From Silene noctiflora (taxonomy: Eukaryota > Streptophyta > Magnoliopsida > Caryophyllales > Caryophyllaceae), in contig VHZZ01004887.1 of NCBI GenBank assembly GCA_009801015.1, positions 42,345-70,036 of the forward strand: a stretch of DNA of 27,692 nucleotides, in the 5' to 3' direction. Positions 19,357 to 27,692 of this stretch are shown here, one piece after another (within the stretch, counting starts at the first letter, position 1; each line of letters starts with the position of its first letter). The notes under the pieces are model-generated. The model worked only from the letters and a program-made list of their open reading frames with translations. It had not been told where the DNA came from and ran no database searches. A program made the position numbers and the translations under genes.

Positions 19357-19945
19357 GGGGGAGTTTGACCTTGCTTTTATAAAAGAGTTTTTCCTTTTTA
19401 AAAGGACTTATTCATAAACTACTTCTTAAAAAAATTATAAGTATTTGGCCAGATTTTTAAAAAAGTTGTTTTTTCATTGTTTCATACGTTTGGCCAAATA
19501 GTGAACATTTTTTTGTTTTGCTTTTTAGAATATCACTTGTATGCCAAATATTACCATTTGAATGAAATTTATATTGACGAAATTTGGAAATATTATGAAT
19601 AGTCACGCAAATATTATTTTTAGCATGGATAGAATCTTAAGTATACAAAGAAAACTAGAAGTAGAAGTATAAGTAGAAGCATCAATTTGCTACTTCGAGC
19701 ATGTTTAGCCTGGTTTGCTTAAAATGAGTTTCTATTTTTTAAGTTTAATTTTTCAAAAGTAGTTTTCAAGAAACAGAAACATCAAATTGATGCTTCTATT
19801 TTTATGGGCAAAAACATGGTATTTGAGCTTTTGAGAATCTACTATTAGCTTTTAAATTTATGATATATTTGGCCAAAAAATATTTTTAAATCTAAAAACA
19901 CTTTGAAAAGTAAGGCTAGCGCCAAAGTGCCAAACACACACTTGT
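19357..19945. mobile_element. Diverged MITE with 'tttggcc' internal motifs
   Basis: The left end 'gggagtttgaccttgctttt' is an imperfect inverted match to the right end 'aagtaaggctagcgccaaag' plus 'tgccaaacacac'. The interior repeats 'tttggccaaa' and 'aaaagtagtttt' words. This layout is common among hAT-like MITEs. Target duplications are not clear. There is no coding capacity. Confidence 0.4.
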
Positions 19946-19962
19946 ACTTCTAGTGGCTTAAA

Positions 19963-20090
19963 GGGTAGTTCGTTTATGGCTTTTTAAAGGTAGTTTTAAA
20001 CTCTCTAAAAAATAGTGTTTGACTTAATTTCTACTTTTTCATTTACAAAAGCACTTCTAGAGTTAGACCAAACAACTATAGGTCTTAGCT
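19963..20090. mobile_element. Small MITE-like element
   Basis: The left part 'ggtagttcgtttatggcttt' is imperfectly mirrored by the right part 'agagttagaccaaacaacta' plus 'taggt'. It is about 130 bp, non-coding, and lies between the diverged MITE at 19357-19945 and a Helitron. Confidence 0.35.
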
Positions 20091-20113
20091 GATATAGTTT
20101 TTTCCAAATTGCA

Positions 20114-20448
20114 TCCCCTATATACTAAAAGATTAACACATCTCTAAATTTTCCGCCTAAGTGATATTTACTTGACAATATTTATTTCCTAATTAATTAG
20201 TTTTCACTATTTATATTTACTATTGAACAATATTTATCTCCTAATTAATTTTGTAACATAAATCGTGGTTTAACATCTATCATGGTTAAATTTTTACATA
20301 AATAAGACTAATAAAATATTTGCTTGGGATATATATGCAATTTTTTACCCTTTTCAAAATGGAGATAAACTGCATTGGTTTACTTAATTGTTAAATTTTC
20401 TATTATTTGTATCTAAAATAACGTTCATTTGCACGGGAAGTATACTAG
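20114..20448 (+). mobile_element. Non-autonomous Helitron, 335 bp
   Basis: The 5' end is TCCCCTATATACTAAAAG, the TC start followed by a 'tatatactaaaag' block usual in plant Helitrons. The 3' end is TTTGCACGGG..TATACTAG, ending in CTAG. The flanking bases are A (20113) and T (20449), the host AT dinucleotide into which Helitrons insert without target duplication. There is no Rep/helicase frame, so it is non-autonomous. Confidence 0.65.
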
Positions 20449-20539
20449 TATTAAATTAATTTATTTGTCAAAGCTTTTAGCATGTTTATTTGATTAATCA
20501 TTATACTCGGAACCGTACTATTTTGAATGTGGACCGGGA

Positions 20540-20824
20540 TTTATTGGCAAAGGGTCTTGAAAGCCTTAGGAGCTTCACATTGACATGCTTCTTATTCATA
20601 GGGATAACATGAGTTCTGTTAATCATGTTAATGATGATCAGCGTATGAGTATTATTGGTCTTCGACCATTGGTTCTTTATTTCAAAGATCTTATTAACAA
20701 GGGTAGCTGGACGGTGAAGTTAGAGCATGGCTACCGAGAAGAAAATCGAGCCAATGATTGGCTAACGAATAGAGGGGGTCAAGCCTCATATGATCTCACC
20801 GCTTTGAATTATCTTCCTTCTTAA
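20540..20824 (+). pseudogene. RNase H-like (RVT_3) fragment of a LINE-type element
   Basis: The 79-codon frame from 20585 to the TAA at 20824 reads '..LLIHRDN..' early, 'LVLYFKDLINKGSWTVKLEH' in the middle and 'YREENRANDWLTNRG' near the end. This order matches the C-terminal half of plant RNase H-like domains ('..D..', 'l......w.v.~hv.Re.N..AD.lA..g'). An aspartate sits at HRD, where such domains have a catalytic Asp, and asparagine replaces the A/D of the usual 'N.~AD' motif. The N-terminal part of the domain is missing or out of frame ('KGLESLRSF' is visible in another frame near 20550). Most likely it is a decayed tail of an L1-like retrotransposon. A host RNase H-like gene fragment is the alternative. 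Confidence 0.55.
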
Positions 20825-20834
20825 TTGCTAACGA

Positions 20835-20960
20835 ATAAGGGAGATTCGAACCTATGACCTTTTTATGACAATAATAGCTTTAATACCATGACAAGAAACC
20901 ATCTTAACTAAAAGTTTAAATTTATAATTAAAGTTCTAAAATCGATTTTATACTCTTAAC
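20835..20960 (-). mobile_element. Old LTR-retrotransposon boundary fragment
   Basis: On the minus strand a 'gatggtttcttgtca' LTR-type end is followed directly by 'tggtattaaagc', close to the initiator-methionine tRNA primer-binding site (TGGTATCAGAGC) used by many plant Copia-like elements. It is a degraded fossil fragment. No partner LTR or internal coding region is visible in the window. It is probably old. Only the boundary can be recognised, and family assignment beyond LTR/Copia-like is uncertain. Confidence 0.4.
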
Positions 20961-21239
20961 ACTCAGGTGGTTTCATTTTTAATGAAATGTTTACGGTATA
21001 CTAATTTTGTATATACATTTGTTATGAGTTGTGAGTGAACATTTTCTATAAAGAAGACATGCCAAAATTCAAATGGGCCACTAACATAGTGAATGTGAAA
21101 GATTGGAATTATCATCACATTACATCTTAGATAAGACGAGATAGGCTTAAAGGGGACAAACATGAAAAAAGAGCAGTCCGTATTTATATGTTGAGTTGTA
21201 TCACTAACAGGTAGTCATCTAATTTATAAACCTGGTAAA

Positions 21240-21480
21240 CTGTCAATCGAGTTAGGTACGGGGTCGGGTTATTCCGACCTCCAAGACTTTGGGTGTTGGG
21301 TTATTTTGGGTTCAGATCATTTCAAGGTCAGTTATTATCAAGTTATTTGTGGATAAAATCAGTTTGTAATAATAAACATTCGGGTTGGTTATATTCTGTC
21401 GGGTCAAGTTCGAAACTTGAGTTCGGGTGTTGGGTCGGATCCAGATCGGGTCAATTTTGTCAGGTCTTGTCATCTACTCC
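21240..21480 (+). repeat. 'gggtcgggtt' dispersed repeat
   Basis: Clustered GGGTCGGGTTATT-like words and 'tcgggtcaa' motifs recall the 5797-6150 segment and common low-complexity plant repeat debris. The 63-codon frame across it has no domain. Confidence 0.4.
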
Positions 21481-21751
21481 GTGATATTTTAAACAAGTCG
21501 GTATGTAGGGGTTCGATATGTAAATCAAACATTGAACAAACTTATTCGTTAAGTAATTATGATTATCCTGAAAGGAACTCTTATAATTATCGGTAAAAAA
21601 ACATACCTTATAAAATAAATTCGATAAACTACTAAATGAAAGTTCTTGATAGGAATTCAAAAACAATTTTATAACTAAGAACCTCTAAAATCCTATTTCC
21701 TCATATTCTTTAAGATCTTTCAAATTTCATAAAACGACAAATTCACAACAT

Positions 21752-21904
21752 CTTCTACTTTCGTTATTTGTCTATTATTTGTGATCATAATAGCTTATGA
21801 TCCCACATTCCCTTTCTTACTCTCATTTACATCCACATATCACCATACTACTAAATTTTAGCTCAAGACAAATGTGGAAGAATTTATTAAATAGGAGGGA
21901 GTAG
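21752..21904. mobile_element. Stowaway-like MITE, diverged
   Basis: The right end is 'aataggagggagta'. The left end 'ctactttcgttatttgtcta' is a weak inverted match. It is AT-rich and non-coding. It is called mainly on the right terminus and size, with low confidence. Confidence 0.35.
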
Positions 21905-22325
21905 TAACTTCTTAGGAATTCAAGTTACAAGTGACTCTTAGGAGACGGATTATTGTAACTAGCTAGCTACACAATATTTAAAGGGTATAAACATAATTAG
22001 ACACTGAGCAAATTCTAACACTAATATCCTATTTTATATTTCGAATTAATATAATATAAAATCATTAAATTAAATCTGATTCGACTGATTCGTTAACCCT
22101 TTTACCTGTTCGCCATATTTAGGAATCAATATATACAAGCTAGATTGTGACATTTTGGACGATTACTCTTAAAATTTAGCACATGGGATCTATCAAGAAG
22201 TGGGTCTAAAAAAATTTCATGCCATCCTTTCACGTTTTTTATTTTTCAAAAAAATTAAAATTTTGGGAGCAAGAGTGACTTATGAGAAGATGTGTGTTGG
22301 GAGCCCCCAAGCATAAAATTGTCCC

Positions 22326-22389
22326 AAACAAGGGCACCGCCCCCAAATGCATGTCTTAATATTACCAAGACATGTAGGGGTCCTTGTTT
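22326..22389. repeat. Interrupted foldback in a GC-richer patch
   Basis: Three blocks pair in order: AAACAAGG (22326-22333) with CCTTGTTT (22382-22389), CCCC with GGGG, and CATGTCTT (22350-22357) with AAGACATG (22367-22374). The surrounding patch (about 22270-22420) is visibly richer in G+C than its neighbours. A 62-codon frame (22292-22480) overlaps it but has no recognisable domain. It could be a MITE or a structured RNA; neither is demonstrated. Confidence 0.35.
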
Positions 22390-22420
22390 AAGTAGTGGAG
22401 GGTCCATTTTTGACACATCG

Positions 22421-23005
22421 CATCAAAAATTCTTATTTAAGACGAGAATATCCATTTTAAATATAAAACGAGCCAAATAATACAAATAGGAGAAAAGCAG
22501 AATGTTTAGATATTAGCAAAAACTTTGTCTTATCTATGTATGGAATGTTATTTGACTCGTTTTATTGTTCAGATGAATATATCCGTAGTAAAAAAAACTA
22601 GTCGGGTTCAATTTAATTCCCATATCCCCAACTCCTGGATTGTGGTTGCCGTCTGTATTCCTTTGATGTGGAGCTTTCGGATTTTTGGGGAGTTTTCACA
22701 TGCCATTTACATACATGTCCATTTTGTATATAAAGCCAATAAATCACATCTTGTTTTTATGTGATTTGCATATTTTTAGTTGCCTTTTTCCATCATTTCT
22801 TTGATAGATTTGATCACATCTTAACTTTATCAATGTATCTTGAAGTTGTTCTTACATGCATGATATGCCCACCCTAAGGAATGCCTACAAATCTACAATG
22901 TTAGTAGAATATAATTTGTAATTTAAGCAATAACCTAGCTAACTACCTAAGTGATGAATAGCATTTGATCATTGAGAAAATAATTTTGTAGGTCTCTAAG
23001 CTAGT
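22421..23005. other. Intergenic stretch with an isolated TATA-like word
   Basis: 'tatataaag' on the plus strand near 22727-22735 looks like a TATA box, but no credible gene follows it. The 79-codon frame at 22525-22764 has no recognisable domain. Nothing else is assignable. Confidence 0.3.
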
Positions 23006-23009
23006 AAAA

Positions 23010-23285
23010 GTGACTACTCATCTTACTCGGACTCTACTCAAACCCCGACTTGTTTTTAACTCGGGCGAGGTTAAGATTGAATATCTCCAATGCAGTCCGA
23101 CCCAAACTTATACAAAGCCTTTACAAAAAAAAGGTCTATGGTGTTTGGCTTGACCTGCCTGCCAAGGTTAGGATCAGGTCTGAACACACCTGACTTGCTC
23201 CTCCCAATGGACCAGGTCAGGGTTGGGTTAACCAACCCGATCCGGTGACTGGATGAGGGCCTTGACCACCTCTAGGCTGTAGCAA
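23010..23285 (-). repeat. GC-richer dispersed repeat ('gaccacctctag' end)
   Basis: A higher-G+C block with 'accaacccgatccggtgact' and a terminal 'cttgaccacctctaggc' resembles, on the minus strand, common plant repeats starting 'tagaggtggtcaag' with repeated 'gggttggtt' words. The left boundary is not clear. No protein is encoded. Confidence 0.4.
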
Positions 23286-23744
23286 CAAGTCAATTTTACG
23301 GCAGATAATTACCATTAGAGCATTTTGTAGTAGAAATAAAAAGGATTATAAGTTGTATGTACAATGGTCAATTATGATATAAAATTTTATCCAATAAATG
23401 CAATTTCAGGACATATTACACTTCAAAATGATCATTACCTAAGATGATCATTGTTTACATAAAAAAGTCATAAAATACTTGATATGAATCTTACTTATTT
23501 TCCAGTGTTAGATTTTACATGATCTATAAATGACACTTGGACCATAACTTGTACGGCATAATATTATACCATGAAACATTTTCTATCCTATATAAGATAT
23601 GTAGTTATGATGTAGTTTTAACACATTAATCATCAATTTTATAATTTCGACCTCTAGAAATTGGGAAAAAAAAAGTTAGAATTAGAAAATGTTGCATATG
23701 AGTCGAATATAATTTCTAGGTAAAAATTCTTACAATGAAGCATA

Positions 23745-24847
23745 CTAGTTTTCAACCCGTGCAAATTAAAGGTATGTTTTTAAAAACATTGATATAATGA
23801 ATAACATTTAAAAAATGTTATCCAAAATACATGAATATTTTATACTCTATTTATTTTATAATTATAATAAGTTAAAACACGTGCAAAAATTACAAGGGTT
23901 TGAAACTTACACATGTTTTAAATCCGTGAAGAAAAAAAAATGCACGAATTCGGCGTTAAAACATGATATATAGTATATTAAATAAATTGTGTGGAAAAGA
24001 ATAAATATCTAACAATGTAAATATCGCTATAAAATCGAAACAATTGCTAAAATTTAAAATGGAATGGCGGTTGGTAGTATAGTTGCCGGAATTTTTGCTC
24101 CAAGTTAATTCTCGATGATAATTTGCTACTGTCCAGATCCGAGAGAATATTAAAAATTAAAATTATATTTTTAAAAATAAAAAAATTAAAGGTATTATAT
24201 TTTTACAAAAAAAAAAAAACAAACATTTGTTGTTATTAAATATTTGTTATGTTATTATAAAATCTTTTAGTCGAGCTTATGTTTTTTTAAGATTAATGCA
24301 TGCAACTATATGCGTGATTTGAAAATTATTTTTTAAAAGATAAATTTGTATATTTTGTTTTTTAATTTCTTTGTTCATTTACAGCTACTTTATAATTGCA
24401 TTTTGTATTTAGTATTTAATTTTTTAGTAAATTGATGTAATATAATATTTTTTGTAAAATCATGTGACTTTTGTAACAACATTGATTTATTATCAATCAG
24501 TATATTTTTTTTGTACGTTATTGTTATAGTAATTTATTACTGTAGTAAAAAATTTGAATTGTATTTGTATCAATTGGTGTAATTTCTTATTATTTATTGT
24601 AATATAAATTATTCATAAATCGTTATTTACGTACAAACCATCATTATTTTTTAATATTTACGTACAAATCATAAACGTAATCATTTACGTACAAAACATA
24701 AATATAGACGGAATTTTATTAATTAATTCCTTAATATTTGTTGTGGATCCCGCATTTAATGTTTTTTAAAAAAAAATAAAAAATTGAATGTGGTGACGTG
24801 GCTGCACAGATTTGCACAAAAATATTTCTGTATTTATATATATAAGA
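23745..24847 (-). mobile_element. Non-autonomous Helitron, ~1.1 kb
   Basis: On the minus strand the 5' end at 24847 reads TCTTATATATATAAATAC and is preceded by A. The 3' end reads TTTGCACGGGTTGAAAACTAG, finishing at 23745 and followed by T. Both ends and the A|T insertion site fit plant Helitrons. The 3' terminus is clearly related to that of the 335-bp copy at 20114-20448. The interior is very AT-rich with no helicase frame. Confidence 0.65.
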
Positions 24848-25734
24848 TTAGAACCGTTTATATGATTAATAATTCTTAAAACTCTACTCGGCCCCTAAAT
24901 AATGCCGATTTTTTAAATTCTTTTAATGGAAGTAAAAAGGATTAGCACACGTCCACACCTACGTACAAAGTTCATTAAATTTCTTACAATTTATAGTAAT
25001 ATAAATTTTTCTAATTTTTTTTTTTTTTACTATTTTTCGAATGTTCCTTGAGTATTCCTATGGATACGTATCTGTTTGGAAGATAACATGCATGAGATCT
25101 TCAACCTTTGAGTAAATGTTTGGTTAAAATCACATCATTTGTGTTACGTTTTAATATTATTTTAAAATGTTAATTAAATAGAGTAAATACATGTCAGTCT
25201 GTCATCTTAGTTTGGAGAGAAGTTTTAAGGTATATTAAGGTCACCTAGTCATTATACCCTGTCATTATTTAATTAATCTCATCTCTAATTACATAATTCC
25301 CACTAAATTTAAGAGTACAATTAAGTATGGCACTTGATAATAAAAAATACTTAAGACGAGGACATTGTGTAATAAGAAATGGCAATTTAATGATAAAAAT
25401 GTTATAACTAAAATTGTGAATACCAATAAACTGATGATAATCTTTTATTAGGAATTGTTAACATTTTATCGTAAAATAGTCGCAGTTTAGTTGTTTTCAC
25501 TTCAGATGAAATCAGCCTTATGAAATGAGAATTTGAAAATAAATAATTTGACTTATCCAAGTAGTGTTACATGAAATTGTATTTTGTAGGTCCTTGACAT
25601 TTTCAGCCAATTAGGTAACATTGTAACAAATTAACAACTAATAAGAGATAATGTATATATGAAATTAACGTGAAAGCATGAAAAGTGAGGCTAAATAAGC
25701 CTATGGACTATGGTATGAAAAAGACCAAAGATGT
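24848..25734. other. AT-rich intergenic stretch
   Basis: No gene, RNA gene or repeat can be assigned. There are only A/T runs and short ORFs without domains. Confidence 0.35.
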
Positions 25735-25800
25735 TAGGTAGGTAGTTAAGACGGTTATATACTTATATTACGTATAATAGATTTTAGGTTCGAATATTTA
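25735..25800 (+). mobile_element. Possible SINE head (A/B box-like)
   Basis: 'taggtaggtagttaagacgg' followed by 'ttttaggttcgaata' has the order and rough spacing of Pol III A and B boxes of a tRNA-derived SINE. The full body cannot be followed. Confidence 0.3.
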
Positions 25801-27034
25801 TTTAATTTTCATTCTATATTGTATAGCATGTATATATTGACAAACAAATATAAAAAATTTTAAATGTTTTAATATTGCAATTAAAACGAAATTTACTGAT
25901 AAAATCACAAGTTCAAATCTGCCTACCCGAATCCGGGTCCGAGTCCGAGTCCTTATATTATTCTTGGGTCTTTGTATGTTCACTTAAGAATAGAAATTCT
26001 TGATAACTATATGACGGAGGGAATGACGTGAAGACTTAAAAGCGACTGGTGGCAACTTGAATTGTTGGTGTAATAGGTTTTAAAAACAAAGTCATTAGTA
26101 TTTAATTAGTTTCTTGGTATTAGTCAAATGTCAATACTTAGTGATGATCATTAATATTAGCAAATTAATAATGTGGAGTCGATACTAAATGAATTGGACC
26201 CATGTCTACATTAGCTAATGATCTAAATTGATCAAGCTCGGTCGAAGCTAGATTAAGCGTAGCTAGATTGAATATATGCAACGGGTGACCCGAAAAGGGG
26301 CGTCATGTACACGGGTTTAGCCAGTTTATGACTAGGGCTTATTAACTCCAAGTTATATGTGGACGAATTTATCTCATTGTCGATAGGGTTATGATCGTGC
26401 TCTCGTCCAAAACAATGTTTTTAGTTTTAATCATTGTCGATGGAGGTGTTTGGTACATAGATCAGAGGTTCGTTGTCACAAACTTACAACAGCTCACTCT
26501 TAATCATTAGGCTAAAACATCTTCGATTAATATAATTTTGGGTTACTATAATGCTCATGTCCAATGAGGTTGGTTCAACGAGTTGTTTGTTTAATGTGAT
26601 AGCAACATTCGTTCTTATTAACTTGGAATTGAAAGATAAACTGCTCTAACTAATAACTTTGCTTATAGGTTGGGCCCTTATATAACGACTTAATATATAA
26701 AAAACTATCACATTGTAATTAAGTTTATCAACATGATATATACATAATGTTTGGGATTTATTAATTATATTATTTTAAACCTAATAATTTTTTTTTTTTT
26801 TTTTTTAAAAAAGTCTTATATCTTATCTTGGATTAGGAAATTATATATTACATTATGGACGGCTTTATAAAATGATGATGATGTGACGACATTTATCGAT
26901 GACATTAAGCTTCAAATATACGAGTATGTTGAGATGGTCACCCCTGATTTGTGTATGTATACTAATAAATACGAAGTATAATGTTTTAACATTCATTACT
27001 TGACGATGAAAGATATTAAATTGTTTAATATAAA
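25801..27034. other. Intergenic stretch with no gene
   Basis: A/T-rich sequence with a poly(T) run near 26789-26806 and a short 'cgggtccgagtccgagtcc' simple repeat near 25933-25951. I see no gene here. Confidence 0.35.
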
Positions 27035-27537
27035 CTAGTTTAGATTCCGCGAAATGAATGCACGGTGTTTATAGAGTTTTTATTTTTGCATTACTTAATT
27101 ATGCTAAACTCATTAATTTTTCATATTTAAAGTCATTATATTTTTGCATTACTTACTTAATGAATGCACGGTGTTTATAATGTTTATATGAGGAAAAAAA
27201 TTGAATTGTAAATTTATTCAAGAAAACTGAGTAAAATTGAACTGTAAAATAAGAGTGGTATATCATTAATTTTTCATCTTTCTCGTTATTATATTTTGTT
27301 TTGAGCAAAAAATAAATTAAAATGGAAAATTGATCCAAGAGAATTGAGTAATCTGTTGCAATGTATTTTTTTTAAGGTATTTTTTATACCATAAAGCTAA
27401 TGATTCAAATTTATAAATTCTCTCAACTTTTTTTTTGTGATGAAAGTAATTAATCAAAACCATTATAGTTTTGTTTATACATAGTATATAAATAGTATGA
27501 GTCAAGTCATTTCTCAAATAATAATATCAATAAAAGA
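27035..27537 (-). mobile_element. Probable non-autonomous Helitron, ~500 bp
   Basis: The minus-strand 3' end TTTCGCGGAATCTAAACTAG finishes at 27035 and is followed by T. It resembles the two other Helitron 3' ends in the window. A candidate 5' end TCTTTTATTGATATT starts at 27537 after an A, but this end is less typical. The word 'gaatgcacggtgtttata' occurs at 27056-27073 and again at 27163-27180, an internal ~107-bp duplication next to the 3' end. Confidence 0.4.
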
Positions 27538-27659
27538 TTTAATAGTTTATAGTCTTATATTATTTATACTTTAATTAAAATATTATAGTTTAATATTTAG
27601 TGAAAATTATATAATTTGATGAAAATATTAATTTTGATGAAAAAAATTATATAATGAAA

Positions 27660-27692
27660 TCTATATATATTATTAAAAGGGGTTTTTTTTCG
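27660..27692 (+). mobile_element. Helitron 5' end cut by the window edge
   Basis: TCTATATATATTATTAAAAG preceded by A has the form of a plant Helitron 5' terminus. The rest would lie beyond the window, so the call rests on the end sequence alone. Confidence 0.4.

Noticed and set aside
20835-20960. Intact LTR retrotransposon at this place
   Set aside because: No partner LTR, gag or pol region is visible nearby. Only a boundary fragment can be supported.
22525-22764. 79-codon frame after a possible promoter
   Set aside because: The TATA-like word lies near the end of the frame, not before it, and no domain is visible.

Overview
The window is plant nuclear DNA from a eudicot. It is AT-rich and gene-poor, with split genes, plant MITEs, tRNA-derived SINE heads and Helitron ends. 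No bacterial or organellar gene organisation is visible. Several short repeats (inverted 'ccgtctca' motifs, 'ctccctccgt' MITE termini) remind me of Caryophyllales/Amaranthaceae genomes, but that placement is inference. One ambiguous base (N at 9416) shows this is assembled draft sequence.

Only one complete gene can be supported. It is a five-exon cytochrome P450 on the minus strand (ATG at 15287, stop at 11687) whose 525-residue product closely resembles CYP734A1 (BAS1/CYP72B1), the brassinosteroid C-26 hydroxylase that inactivates castasterone and brassinolide. All core P450 motifs are intact and every intron has GT..AG ends, so it looks functional. A TATA box, a pyrimidine-rich leader and a start-stop upstream ORF (ATGTGA) lie ahead of it. 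A MITE sits about 60 bp beyond the TATA box. Intron 1 carries a SINE remnant, and intron 2 carries a 150-bp GC-rich insert flanked by perfect 13-bp direct repeats.

Layout. 1-1950: moderately AT-rich non-coding DNA, possibly the transcribed tail or intron of an upstream gene. 1950-9300: a dense patchwork of MITEs, perfect palindromes and four local duplications with periods of roughly 154, 220, 267 and 217 bp. 9595-10375: a degenerate tandem array of about seven ~110-bp units. 10980-11170: a 170-bp insertion with 10-bp direct repeats. 11687-15600: the P450 gene with its promoter. 15600-20100: MITEs, including a clean PIF/Harbinger (Tourist-like) copy with TTA target duplications. 20114-20960: a small Helitron, an RNase H fragment of a LINE-type element and an old LTR-retrotransposon boundary. 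21240-27692: more repeat debris, a ~1.1-kb non-autonomous Helitron on the minus strand, a probable second minus-strand Helitron, and a Helitron 5' end running off the right edge.

No novel multi-gene system is visible. The most unusual points are the GC-rich insert in intron 2, the unexplained ~150-bp foldback at 5457-5610, the cluster of local duplications, and the start-stop uORF in the P450 leader.
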